DNA of 64,000 nucleotides from Sympetrum striolatum (lineage: Eukaryota > Arthropoda > Insecta > Odonata > Libellulidae), in the NCBI GenBank assembly GCA_947579665.1, contig OX388348.1:868001-932000 (forward strand). Reading direction: 5' to 3'. The position numbers were made by a program, and so were the translations under genes. Shown piece by piece: positions 11,185 through 22,985 of this stretch (its first letter is position 1; each line of letters opens with the position of its first letter). The notes under the pieces were generated by a model that saw only the letters and a list, made by a program, of their open reading frames with translations, was not told the origin of the DNA and did no database searches.

Positions 11185-13560
11185 TTGTGTGTTTATTACT
11201 AAGATCTTTTTAATTCTTCAGTATGTCTTTCCACGAAGTGCGATATAATTTAGAATTAATCCAACAAGAATCTGTAATCATGGATAGCTTATATAATTAG
11301 GTTAGCTTTGCCAGATATAATGGTGGTAGTAACATATACTCGTTAGAAAAATTACCTTCAATCGAGCTTTGGATACCTTATTTTATAAGAGGTATCCTTA
11401 CCAGGCATTGAACTCACCGGAAGCCTAACTAAATGCCTTTTTATGGCATTTTACGAGTCGTGATATCCTGACTCAGTTTACTCGAATAGGATATGCCTGA
11501 AAACGTTAGAGAGCGGATATCGGTGCGGTGATCGAAATGGATCGCTCTGTAAATCCTCTAGTAAGCCATCGCTATCCGGCGGACGGAAGCATCTTCCAAC
11601 GTAAGGTCATGCAGAACGAAATGTTCATTAAAGACTCAAGCGTATGCCTTAATGGTAACTGGTCACTTACGTTCCCAGATGTAGCAAATAGGCGTGTACT
11701 TCGACTTAATGTCTTTTACTCACGGTCATCATAAAAGGTATTAAACTGAGTTTCACATCGGAAGTCAAGATTTTCTGCATCCAAGATCTAACGATGCGTT
11801 GCCTCAATGCAGTTCAACGCGATTTAAGGCTATTGGTTGGTGTTTCCATTTCCTTATCGAAAATAGCTTTTACAAGCCTTTTCCGACAATTGGCTTCATT
11901 GTCTCTGATGAAAACCTCGGTTGATACGTATTTATCGAATATATCCTTCAATTGAAATATTTCAGTGATACAGCGACAGTGTAGTTGCAATATCACGGCA
12001 GTTTCAATTGAAATTTGACTTATTATCCCCAGTTATACTGCCTTGAAAACAAAATTAACGAAAATTTCAGGAAAAATAATCTTGGCCGCAAGGAATTGTC
12101 TAAAGGGCCGTGAGTAAGCTCATGGGTTAGGGGCTGAACCATGTCTGTTGATTTGCACCTCTAGCGGACGACGTACTTTTATAGGCTTAGAGCTAAGAGA
12201 AGAACCAATTAAATCTGCGGTTTTCTGTGATTCCTACGGATTTCATTTTGTTTAAAAATCGAATTTGTGTTTTTTCGAAATTTTGCTGTATTTCTTAAAG
12301 TAATTCTCTATCCTGATTAGTATTTAGTAAAAGGCTTAGAGTACGATTAATATACTTTTTCAGCAACAAAAGAGACAATTGAGTTCAATCATGAATGACC
12401 GAAAAGAATATGTGCTTCCAATCTCTGTTGCTATATTCAGAGAAATGGAAAGAATTACTCTCCGACTGCGTCTATTTGTGCGCCTCTAGCATAATCAGGC
12501 ACCTTTTTCGTAAATCAAGAAGGAACAATGGGGTGAGGAAAGCATTTCGGTGGGAAAAACATTGGTCTTTTGGATCTCCTCTTTGAGGATTAACATCGCA
12601 TTTGTTCGATGAAATAGTTCATCACGTGATCGTAGACAGTTATCATATCTTTCAAGTATATTCTTTCGATATATAGTTGTGCGCTTAAATATACTACGAC
12701 TCATTATAAACAATTGAAAGTCTGCGGTTTTATCTATAATTGTGTGGGTGAATTCTCGCATTCTTTGTATTTTATTCTTCTATATCTTAGATTTATGCCT
12801 AGCATTGGTTTGTAGGTTCACTAACAAATTCGAGGTATTTTATAAACTTAAAAAGCGAAAGAATCCGAATTAAATCTCAAGCCAGACAGTCAAACGCTCT
12901 CGACTACATTTTCCTTTTTCTTTACGAATATTTAGCTTCTCTTGATAACTTTAGCAGTATTGCAAATGGCAAGTTAAAAACGTATTCCTCCACCACGTTG
13001 AGGTGTGCACCCTCCAAATGTTTGGTATCTTTTCGTAATAATGCTGATTTACCCTCATATTCCATCCCCGCGTTAACCTCATTTTAAATATTTTTTCATT
13101 AAAATTTCATTAGTTTTGCGACTCTCGGTTCTCGAATTTTAGTATGTTCTCGAGAACATACACTCAAACACACCCATACTCTATTTTATGTGTATAGATT
13201 TAATTTGAATACCAAGGTGTATGCAGCATGATAATGGAATTATTCTCAAAGAATTCGTCCTCATTCTTTGCTGATCTTCACGTAGAATTAAATCAAATTT
13301 AAATGGTTTCTTTTGAAATCCAGCCTGTCTCGCGTTTATACATTCCCATAGATCTGACAGTTGACAGAAGTTCTTCATCTTTCATTTACATTTTCCTCTC
13401 AATTTTCCTCTTGCATTCGCTTTTAATTGGCATTCGGAACATTCACTTAAATGATAACTTTACAATACCTCATTTCAAATCTGCAATTCTTTGATTTTAA
13501 TTACGTTTAACCACTTAAATACGAATCGCTTTTATTTAAATTTGTGGAAATTATAGAAAA
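11185..13560. other. AT-rich DNA, nothing recognised
   Basis: Several short ORFs on both strands lack recognisable domains. Around 13140-13200 a segment (cacccatactctattttatg) resembles the tails of family A copies at 43160-43200, suggesting an old repeat end. Confidence 0.45.
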
Positions 13561-13565
13561 GGCTA

Positions 13566-13716
13566 ATTCCCAAAGAAAAACGGACTTGAAAAAAGTCTGA
13601 CAGGGCCTGGAATCGAACCCGGGATCTTCCTCTATCCGGAAGGCTGCCTTAACCATCTCCCGGGTTCGATTCCTGGCCCAGTCAGACTATTTTCAAGTCC
13701 GTTTTACCTTGGGAAT
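13566..13716. repeat. Foldback built from tRNA-like sequence
   Basis: The arms at 13566-13624 and 13658-13716 pair over 59 bp with few mismatches. Each arm holds a B-box (GGTTCGATTCC on one strand or the other), and the 33 nt loop holds the rest of a tRNA-like body. On the minus strand TGGTTAAGGCAGCC is A-box-like, CTTCC-GGATAGA-GGAAG is a 5 bp stem with a 7 nt loop like an anticodon arm, and CCCGGGTTCGATTCC follows. Position 33 is G instead of U, so it is not a working tRNA. It is best read as a SINE- or MITE-derived inverted duplication. Confidence 0.8.
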
Positions 13717-13789
13717 GTTCCTGGGTGCACGCCCTTATGTGCAAATTCACCTAAACCCTTTTCTTATAAGAAAGGCTAATTTTACGATA

Positions 13790-14950
13790 TTAAATTTATT
13801 TATTCAAAAATAAAGTAGGTAGCTATTTTATCAATGTAACTGAATTTAAAATACATAAATTTTCCCATCATTAATGTTACAATATCTTTTATACCTGAAC
13901 AATTTAATCTTTTCTTTGTATGGGATTAACAATTTAATATGTATTTGTAAATATCTTTATTCAGTATAGGTTTATAGAGTCTATGAAATTGAGTTATTAA
14001 ACAAATATATTGTCTAAATACAGGATATTCTGAATAAATGTTTTATTAATTAATTATTTGGGAGCAGAAATTTCAGTATTAACATTTCTGAATAAAAGCT
14101 TCCCTTTTAATATCGTCGCTAACAATTTGTACATGAATTATATCGCTTATCACAAATTATCTCATTCAATAAAATAATATATGTTTCCTAAAAGCAAATC
14201 CCATGCAACGTAGGTGTGTTAAGAAACACATTGCCTGAACATTTGTCTGATACTGGCAAAACTCGGCCACGCTTCTCTTTGGCTCATTCAGATATGGAAT
14301 GAATGGGAATGTAAATAAAGGTATTCTAGTGAACGTAGATTCACCGAGAAAACACAGCGTTCAATTCAATATACAACGATACTGAATTACGTATCTGTTT
14401 TGCGTTTTGGGAACGGATTTAAAGAAATTGCTCTAAATCTCCGCAATGCATTTAGATTTTGCACCCACCTGGCGCCGATCTCACTCACATTCGTGAGATA
14501 TAGTTCCTATGATAATTAATTAAGGACTAGTGATCACCCAGTGGTCGAAATTCAACCATAATTCATTGAATTTTTAAATCTGAACATGATTGAGGTTCTT
14601 TTGTCAAAGAGTATACCTCTATAATCATTGCTTATAATTTATTACATTATTTTTCCATTACGTCAGCTGTGAGCATTTAAAAATACGTCATTAAGGTGTT
14701 GTTTGCCTTAATTCCCTTCAATAAATGTAAAATTTTAATGTTAGAAAAATAAATAAAATACAATTACAGCTTGTAGCTTTATTTATTTTTCGATACAATT
14801 CACTGTCATTTTTAATTGATTTCCATAACAAATTCCGTAAAATCGCCGTAATTGTATCCCTGTTATTTATTAATCAGTTAGCGACTGCTGGCATCTCGGT
14901 TAATTGTCCTCTTTTCATAATTTCTGACATGAGTCCCTACCATTAATTTG
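13790..14950. other. AT-rich DNA, nothing recognised
   Basis: No motif-bearing ORF and no repeat copy recognised. Confidence 0.5.
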
Positions 14951-14959
14951 GTTTGGAGA

Positions 14960-15300
14960 TAAAATCCCCTTCTAATGTGAAAACGCATAAGCTCGGATTC
15001 GCCTTGGTCGCCAGGGGGACTGCTTTGTTTACTACGAAGAAATTTCACGACATTTTCGTTCATTTTGCCAGAGTTCTCGTAATTTCGACTCTAATACGAT
15101 ATTCCACGACCGAAATAAGAATATTCATTCAATTTCCTTTCTTTTGTTATTAATCTCGATTTCGTACGACCATTATTTCTGATTTAATTCTGCAAAAGAA
15201 AAATGTCTGCAATCGATCAAAATGAACTTTACGTGCATTTCTTATGAGAGACGATTATACTGCTCCAGAGTCGAACCAAGGATATTTGGACAAAGATTTT
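14960..15300 (+). repeat. Dispersed repeat family A copy
   Basis: Blocks seen: taagctcggattcgccttgg, gtcgccagggggac, atattccacgaccgaaataa, atgaactttacgtgcatttc, then an inverted B-box-like cagagtcgaaccaaggat near 15265-15285. These match the order at 47730-48020. Confidence 0.7.
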
Positions 15301-15750
15301 AGCTTCCTGCACTCCTCCATATACACTTTAACTATGCCAAATCTCAAACTCCTCCGTTCGCGCAATATACTTAAAAAGGGATCCAAAGTTTTCTCTTCAC
15401 TTATTAATATATAGATTTGTCCAAATCATCGGATAAAACATATCTTCGCATTACACGAAATTCCGGATAAAATGAAGTGTACGGATCGGAAGGACCGTTT
15501 AAAACGAATTAAAACTTTGCTAGAATATGAATTAATTTAATTCTTAGTCTATTTACTGGTATATTTAGTATTGCATTTAATATTGGTCTAAGTAGAACAT
15601 CAATATAATAAATTTAGCATTTAATTTGTCCATTCGCCAACAATATTTTAAGTTTCGATTGCACTTTAATTAGGGATTCTAATGAAATATCTATTTTATG
15701 GACCATATGAAAGGTGATCAAAACCGGCTGAAGATGTGAATTAAATATAT
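15301..15750. other. AT-rich DNA, nothing recognised
   Basis: No recognised gene or repeat up to the TA duplication of the pogo element. Confidence 0.5.
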
Positions 15751-15753
15751 ATA

Positions 15754-18195
15754 GGGTAGGTGAGGGTGAAATGGGTCAGCGGGTGAAGCGGGTCAGGCTA
15801 AGCTTTTTCGAAAATAAAACTACATTAGTTTCTTTTTTGCGTTATCTCACTATGCGGCAGAACTTGTTCTTTACCTAGGCGTCCTAAATGACTGCGTTGT
15901 AGCCACGGCGTTCTCAGACTGCATGTGTAAAAAAATCACGAAGATTCAACCACATCTCCTAACTGGTAAGTATTTACAGTCATCTAACTTGAGGGTACAT
16001 TCTTGGGGTTAATTTAGAACGATTAAATGATTCTAAAAACTTCACATTGTTGCATGCAGTCGTACGTTCCATCTACTTTTCAATGCGAGCAGGCGGGGCT
16101 TGGCAGGCATTGCCACATTTTGTATTTTCGATTTTTTTGCACATGTGCATGAGTGGGTGAAGCGGGTCAGGTATGGGAGGGTGAAGAGGGTCAATTTCAT
16201 TGATGATAATTTTGGGCTAGAAACTAATTACATTATGTTAATATAAACTGATTACTAAGTATTATAGTATATGAATAATTATTAATCATTAAATTGTAGT
16301 AATATATACATGTAGTATTTTTTATTGTATAAATCCTTTATAGCATCATGCCACAACATTATAAAAGGAAGGTGAACGGCGGAATGTTCATGTGGAGTAT
16401 AGAGGAAATGAATAATGCACTTGCAGCAGTAGAAGCAGGTGTTGGGATTTGAGAAGCATCGAGACGATTTTCTGTTCCATTTGGTACCCTGCAGCGCCAA
16501 ATTAAAGTTGTTAAGGAAGACAACACTCAAAGATCCATTGGTGGGCAGACCATATTTACGGAGGTGCAGGAAAAGGAACTTCTTGAGAGACTTCTATACC
16601 TGGAGTCGAAAGGATTTCCATTGACACCACAAGACGACCACAAGGCTGCCGTAAAGCTTGCCGGAGAAAAGAAGATTGCTCATAAATTCAATGTCGCGAA
16701 AAAGGAAGCCGGTAAGGATTGGCTAAACAGCTTCATCAAGAGACACTGACAGAAACTGTCGCGGCGTAAGCCTGTCCATGGCACGAGCAAACGGATTGAG
16801 GCGGGAGAGATTAAACAATTTCTATGACGTACTGCAAACTGACGTTGAAGAGTTAAAATTGCAGAACCGACCTCAATCAATTTACAACATGTACGAGACT
16901 GCACTGCCCATCAACAATCCGCCGCTACCAAAAATTTTGGCCTGTAAAGGTAAAAGGGACATTCACAGAGTTACGTGCAAAGAACAAGGTGAGAATGTAA
17001 CTGTGATAGAAAGCTGCAGTGCATTCGGCTCATTTGTCCCTCCGGGTGTCATTTTCAAGGGTAAGCGTAAGAAGGTCGAGATTATGAGATGGATTAACGA
17101 AAACATCTACCTCGCCTGGCTGAAACATTTTGCCAAGCACAAGTTATCAGGACATGTTCTGCTTATTCTTGAAGGTCATGTGTCACACGTTAAGTTGCTC
17201 GATGTTCGACAGGGAAAATCAAATCACCATGCTGTGTCTGCCAAGCCACACAACGCACGAACTCCAGCCATTGAAATCCAGGTACAGTGCAGCTGCAAAT
17301 CAGTGGGTTTTTTTCAAATCCATCAAGAGCTATTCAAAAAGGGCAATTTTGGAGAAATCTTTTCTCAAGCTTGGATGCAGTCCACAACGGTGTCCACGGC
17401 AGTCAATGGCTTTAGAGCCACAGGAGTGTTCCCGGTCAACCGTTTTGCAGTGACTGACGAAAAACTCACAAAAGCTGTTGAACCCGTGGAATGTGGTCCT
17501 GTTCCACAACAGCCTCAAGACACCCAAACATGTCAAGAATCGACTCCAGTGAGAAGATGCTCTCCATCTATGAAGATCTCTGTGAAAAGAAAAGGCCCTG
17601 GAAGGAATAGACAAGAAGCTGAAGTGCTTAAGTCGCCGCAGCATATTGCCTCTCTCGGCAACAGCAAGTCTGGTGAATCTGAACTGGACAAAAGAAGAAA
17701 AGTGAGCCTCCAAAAAAACCTACCAGCATCTCCAAATAGGCCTGCAGATGGCAATGAAGACAACTGTGGGTTTTGTGGCAGGTACTTTTACACGGCAACC
17801 TCCAGTGAGTATAAAAACTGGATTCAGTGCATCATGTGCAATGTATGGTTCCATGAGGTGTGTTGGAGCCTCAGTGAAATCTTCTTTTACTAGAGGGAAG
17901 TGTTTCTAGAAACATTTTTGATTTGTTGTTTTCAAAAACATTTTATTTTGCTGGAATCACAGTAGTTTTCTAATGACCCACTTCACCCTCCTGTTGTGGG
18001 TGAAGTGGGTCAGAGGTAGGGTTCCATCTTAATATTTTTCAAAAATTTATTTACCGATATATCTTGATCTTACTTCTCATACATATACATATGATCGATA
18101 TCTACTGAATAAAAATTTTATTCAGCTTATTATATGTTTGCATATTTGTTATTCTTAAAACTATTTGAACTGACCCGCTTCACCCTCACCTACCC
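15754..18195 (+). mobile_element. Pogo-like DNA transposon, complete ends, 2.44 kb
   Basis: The terminal inverted repeats are GGGTAGGTGAGGGTGAA on both sides, continuing GGGTCAG after a 2-base difference. Both ends are flanked by TA (15752-15753 and 18196-18197), the Tc1/mariner/pogo target. The subterminal motif GGGTGAAGCGGGTCAG or close variants recurs at about 15780, 16155 and 16182 on the left. It recurs inverted or direct at about 17970, 17998 and 18172 on the right, a likely transposase-binding array. The single gene inside (16348-17893) is inactivated by stops and frameshifts, so the copy is immobile unless helped in trans. Confidence 0.92.
16348..17893 (+). pseudogene. Pogo/Jerky-family DDE transposase, inactivated
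   Basis: The start at 16348 opens MPQHYKRKV and a pipsqueak-type helix-turn-helix (WSIEEMNNALAAVEAG ... FSVPFGTLQRQI). A CENP-B-like second HTH ends in DWLNSFIKRH. The DDE region begins near 16880 (IYNMYETALPINN), with LACKGKRD, FVPPGVIFKGK, LKHFAKHKLSGHVLLILEGH and FGEIFSQAWMQSTTVSTAVN. The C-terminus has CGFC ... WIQCIMC ... WFHEVC, a PHD-like end seen in some insect relatives. Lesions: TGA at 16450-16452 in place of an expected Arg; TGA at 16747-16749; a frameshift near 16770; a roughly 25-residue deletion near 17075-17105; and a frame excursion at about 17205-17335, where LCLPSHTTHELQPL is read in another frame. The first catalytic Asp (normally MDETAL) is Tyr and the second (LILDGH) is Glu. 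Confidence 0.92.
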
Positions 18196-18199
18196 TACA

Positions 18200-18565
18200 A
18201 GTATTAAGGAAGTAAGCACTTATAAGAGTAATTTGAACCACTCCGGTTAATTAGGATTTACGAAATATCGAAAGTCTTCTTAATTAAGTCTCAATTAATG
18301 GTAGTTAATCCGAATTTTCAATCCCGCATTAAGTGCATGCGTGTAGTGACAGCCTTGACCTTGAATTAACTTACCACCTCGTATCTGTGGAATTAGTAAA
18401 CGTTCTTATATATCCTACGCACTATATTTGAAAGGTATGTATTTCTCTTTATGGTTGCGCACCAGGAACACGGTTACGGTGATCTTTTCCGCACTATCAG
18501 TAATCCGGCACTCACACCAATCCCATCTGTGCAAGGAACGGAGATTGAGTCTAGTTTATTCACCT
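18200..18565. other. Unassigned spacer between two transposons
   Basis: Nothing recognised between the TA duplication of the pogo element and the TAA duplication of the next one. Confidence 0.5.
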
Positions 18566-19685
18566 TAATGCCCGCCTTCCACTGCGAAAGGGAAATGAGC
18601 GAGAAATAGCTTAGCGGAACGGAGTAAAATAGTCCTGTCCTTCCACTAAGAAAGAGTTTCAAAGAAAAATGGTATTTGCCTTCCACTGCCAGCGGGGTTT
18701 GCGGAGTGAGCTAGGCGAGAAATGAGATGGGTCAGATCACAAGCGGACTGAGCGGAGTGGCACTCAAAGTTGCCATTTACAAAAATTTACAAATCGGTAG
18801 ATAATAAAATCTTATAATGGGTAAAATTTAAAGGCGGAATACATGGTGGAAATATTTTTTTCATATTAGTTAAAATAACATTTATAAAAAATATTTTATA
18901 ACATTTCCGCCTGGAAACGCTATTTTCCGACATTATCTTAATAACGCTGTATTAATCATGGCGTTGCTTTAATTGGCACCAAATTTACATAGAAAGTATC
19001 TCAGAGTTAACTTTCCGTAATGGTTAGCATAAAATTACGATATTCGTAATTTGAAAACTTTTATAACAAAAAAAGTACAGTTTGATCCTAAAATTTCGAA
19101 TTATGCATTCCAAAAAGCGATCAGCGGCGAAGTCTCGTACCGTAAGAGATACCCCAATACATGATGCGTATGAAATTTAAAGAAATGTATAAGGCAGTTT
19201 TTGGTGAAAGACGGAATACTTTATCTTATTTCTAAAGGAAGTTATGAATTTTTTAATATGATGGTTTTTTCCGCGCGCCAAATTTCCACTGTCTTACCCA
19301 TGCTGGCTACGACGAGCATATTGCAGAAGCGAATCGCTCCGCAAAGTACCGAAAGCATTTCATAATCTTTTAAAAGTTTGGTAAAAATTGCACTTACATG
19401 CATCACGAATACCTTTTTTGCCACAAACTATTCTTTTTACTGGATCATTATTTTTCCAACTTAAATTTTCGTGGGATTCAGTGAACGTAGGTCTTACAAG
19501 GGAACTTTTACCTCTGCGGGAAACGGATCTTAATGATACTTTAAGGATAGGTTCACCAGCATATGCTTATTACAAATCTGAAGCCGTTTTGACCAACTCT
19601 CTATAGTTATTTAATTATAACCTTTTAAAAACTAGCGTCTGATCACATACATGGCTTTGTTTGTAGAAGTTTACTTTAAGCCAAC

Positions 19686-19770
19686 GGCAGCCGTGGCGTA
19701 GCGACAGCGTGTCCGCCCGCGAGTTTTTATTTTGCTGGTTCGAATCCGACATGTGATAGATTTTTTTGTT
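19686..19770 (+). repeat. tRNA-derived SINE head
   Basis: GCAGCCGTGGCGTAGCGAC (A-box region) is followed about 35 bases later by TGCTGGTTCGAATCCGACA (B-box). A T-rich tail follows. Acceptor-stem pairing is absent. It is nested inside the 18569-21968 element. Confidence 0.6.
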
Positions 19771-21339
19771 TCCTTTCTCTGCCTTTAAATTTTTATGTAT
19801 TTCTAAAAATATCATACCAATTTTTATCCTTCATTCAGGAGCAACTCTTTGCTTTCTAATGCTCCTTTTACTAATTATAATACGTAGATTCTTATCAGGA
19901 AAATGAGAATTCTCCGAATTTTCTTTACTTACTAAAATCGCTTTCTCTAACCACCATTAATAACGATATATAGCGAGGAGAACGAAGAGAGGGAAGCGGG
20001 GAAAACCCGTGCCCAGAGGAAATTGTGAAACATCCTTGCAAACTTAGACTGACATAACCGGCATCGAATATTATATTCTCTTCTTCAAACAGCAATTAAA
20101 AAAATACAATGACTTTATTTTCCTTTTTTAAAGTTAAATATCTAGTAATCAATCGCGAACTAATTCAATTCGAAAGTTTTGATAATTTTCTTTTTAGGAC
20201 GACGATTAAATATATTAAACTTAAGCCGGGAATTACCCTGTTTGCACAACTACATCGACCTTTATCGGATACGTAATCATTATTTGTAGAATAAAAGGAA
20301 ATTTATGCGTATTTATGTACAGAACACATTTTATTTAAATTTTTATTTTCCACATGTTTTTGGGTGATATTTGAAGTATAAACATTCAAAACAGATATAT
20401 TTACGTCACCATGAACAACGTATAAAACTCATCAAATTTCACTCACATTTAAATTTTATATTATCAAGGAAGCAAACTTGGTAGACATTGTTAGTGAAGG
20501 GTTATTATTTCTGAAGTGAGGAAGTTAAACATCTGATAAATTAAGATTTTTAAATAGATTGAGGATATTTTAAGTTTTCACATTTACACTGCAAGTATTA
20601 TTTCAATTGTTTTAAAGGTTACTTCTTTCTGTTAATCATTAGAGACTGTTACGTTCACCTTCACGCTTAATTTGAACGTCGGAAACAAATGCAGTTCTCG
20701 TCGAACAACAACTATTTTGAAGGAACATGCTGTTATATCCTATTGTTCCTCAATTTTCCTCTCGTAGAGACAATTCCAGAAGACTATCGTTCATGTCAGA
20801 GAATTAGCCTCTGTTCAAGTTATCTCCATTGAAGTGTTTTTTCCCTAAGGAAATCTTTGGGTTTCGCTAGGGTCTATGGGTTGAGAAGGGTGTTAGTAAA
20901 TATGAACGTGTTTGGGATTCAGCTTGGAAATTTTTTCCCTAAGGTTTGAGAAATATCTATTTTTGTTGCGTCTGAATAAACGACGTTGTTCTTACCATAG
21001 CATTTCGAGCTGCATCAAATGAACAGAGACACTGCGACGGTAAAATATTACTTTATATTGGAATTAACAAACTTAAAAATTCTATGCGTAGTTTTAGTTT
21101 TGCCCCGATTTCAGGAAAAAATTCCGAAAATTGGGGGAATGTCATGAACCTCAGTTAAAACGTTAAATAAACCAGCTGCATACAGGGCATTTACAACCCC
21201 CATGTCGCGTAGGTCAAGTCATAAAACATCTGGGGAAATTTTGACGCTAAAGGAAACAGAAAGTAAAGTTCTGAACGGATAACGTTTAGAATTTACTTTT
21301 TCCCCGCATCTCTACGAATACAGTTACGAATACATCTTA

Positions 21340-21585
21340 CGAATACGAAAAAACGTTTTTTACGATAATCCACATTATTACTAATTGAAATGCTGTTTAT
21401 GTTTATTACTTGTAACATCTTTTATGTAAATTGTATTACTTATAATGATGGTAGTGATATTTATGCTTAAAATCCAATTGTTTATTGTATTTTATACTTT
21501 TTAATTCTGCTATGTGATATTGGTGCTGTGACATTGTTTGTAGCAAAAGGGTACATCCCGTTGAATAAATAAATAAATAATGATC
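21340..21585 (+). repeat. Probable LINE 3' UTR with AATA-repeat tail
   Basis: An AT-rich, ORF-less stretch ends in GTTGAATAAATAAATAAATA at about 21558-21580, typical of a reverse-transcribed 3' end. It is nested in the 3.4 kb element. No coding part remains. Confidence 0.4.
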
Positions 21586-21971
21586 ATGATTATATATAAT
21601 TTATCCTCTCCATTCTCAACAGTAGGGACAAGTAGGGACGTATGGAGGGGCGGGAGTGCCAGCGGAGTCCGTTCAAAACTAGCGTTCGGCACCATGACGC
21701 AGCGGACTCCTTTTAACTCGCTCGGTCCGCTCCGCTCACTCGTTTTCAGTGGAAGCACTTGCATGAAATTTGGTGTTGCTAGTCGAGCGGAGTCCGTACG
21801 GAATCCGTTGGAAATCCGCTCAACTCCGCGACCACTTTTGTGACTCTTTATACTCTTTTAGTCCGCTCCGCTCATTTTCTTACAGTGGAAGCACTTCCAT
21901 TGCGTTTACCGTTGCGAGTTGAACGGAGTCCGTACGGAGCCCGCTCCGCTCGCAGTGGAAGGCGGGCATAA

Positions 21972-22780
21972 ACTCCAGAGCAGGAAGTTGCACTGCTTTC
22001 AGACTTTGGGAAACAAACTCAACTCATCTTCTTCCCCTTGTATTCAAATAGTGTTTCTGTCGTAAAATGTGTTGACATTTCGTCCTCGGTTCGATCCCAG
22101 ACGAGTCAAAGCATTTCCGTAAGAATCTGCGGCTGAAGCATTTTATTATCGAAGAGACGGAGCTTGATTTTTTCACTGTTCGGCGAAAATATTGCTTAGA
22201 AGTTGGTTCGGCGACGTATATTTAATTAAATCTCTTAACTAAGGGTCGATAACTCGCATGAAAATTCATTTATCGGAGATAAAATAACAACAAATGGTTG
22301 GCGCCCGTTAGATACATATAATTAAAATGCTCTACCCTCCATTTAAAGGACCTTTGTTATTACAACATACAACCATTTTGATGTGATTAAGAGATTAAAA
22401 ATACGATTTTTTATCAAAATGTTTATCTACACGTCTATCCTATAGATAAAATTACTCTATACGTAAATAAAAAGTGGAGGTTTTCAATTCACGTGCTTGA
22501 AGAGGGGATACTCGGAGACCTTTGATTTTTAATTTATCGTTTCCATAATTATATTCGAAATGTTTGTTTTGTTTACTCTCTCGGCGTTACAAGCTCTCCG
22601 CCCGAGGAGGACACGCTCAATCCTCAGCGGTCATTATCGCTCCTCTTCTTAGAAAACCCTCGCGTTTGAAATTGGCCCGTTGACTTCGTCACCAAATCCA
22701 AACCACTCCTCGTATCTCATTTTTCGCTCCTGTTTGTGCAAGGGCGCGGCATTATAACATAATCGATTAAGGCCGGTTTA
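21972..22780. other. Spacer with one B-box module
   Basis: No gene. Around 22086-22128 the plus strand reads CGGTTCGATCCCAGACGAG, then caaagcatttccgtaag. This is the same module as the inverted copy at about 47985-48030 inside family A, so a fragment of that family probably sits here. Confidence 0.5.
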
Positions 22781-22781
22781 T

Positions 22782-22911
22782 TACTTTCTCCATATACGAA
22801 GTATAGAGAAAGTATTGTTTTCATGAAAAAAATCGACTTCGAGATTTCAACGGAAATACATGTTTTGGGGTCCCTAGAACACGTTTTGACCATTTTCGGA
22901 TTGATGTCTGT

Positions 22912-22985
<74 letters not shown>

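Larger units (their letters stand above)
18569..21968. mobile_element. 3.4 kb TAA-flanked DNA element with symmetric subterminal motifs
   Basis: The termini TGCCCGCCTTCCACTGCGA (left) and the reverse complement TGCCCGCCTTCCACTGCGA (right) match over 19 bp. TAA flanks both sides (18566-18568 and 21969-21971), a PIF/Harbinger-type 3 bp duplication. TTCCACTG (or TTCCACTA) occurs three times inward from the left end (18577, 18641, 18681). The inverted CAGTGGAA occurs three times toward the right end (21747, 21893, 21953). GCGGAGT/ACTCCGC words fill both ends. No transposase was recognised inside. The interior holds a SINE head (19686-19765) and a LINE-like tail (21340-21580). An alternative is two independent MITE ends, but the shared TAA and mirrored motifs favour one element. 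Confidence 0.65.
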
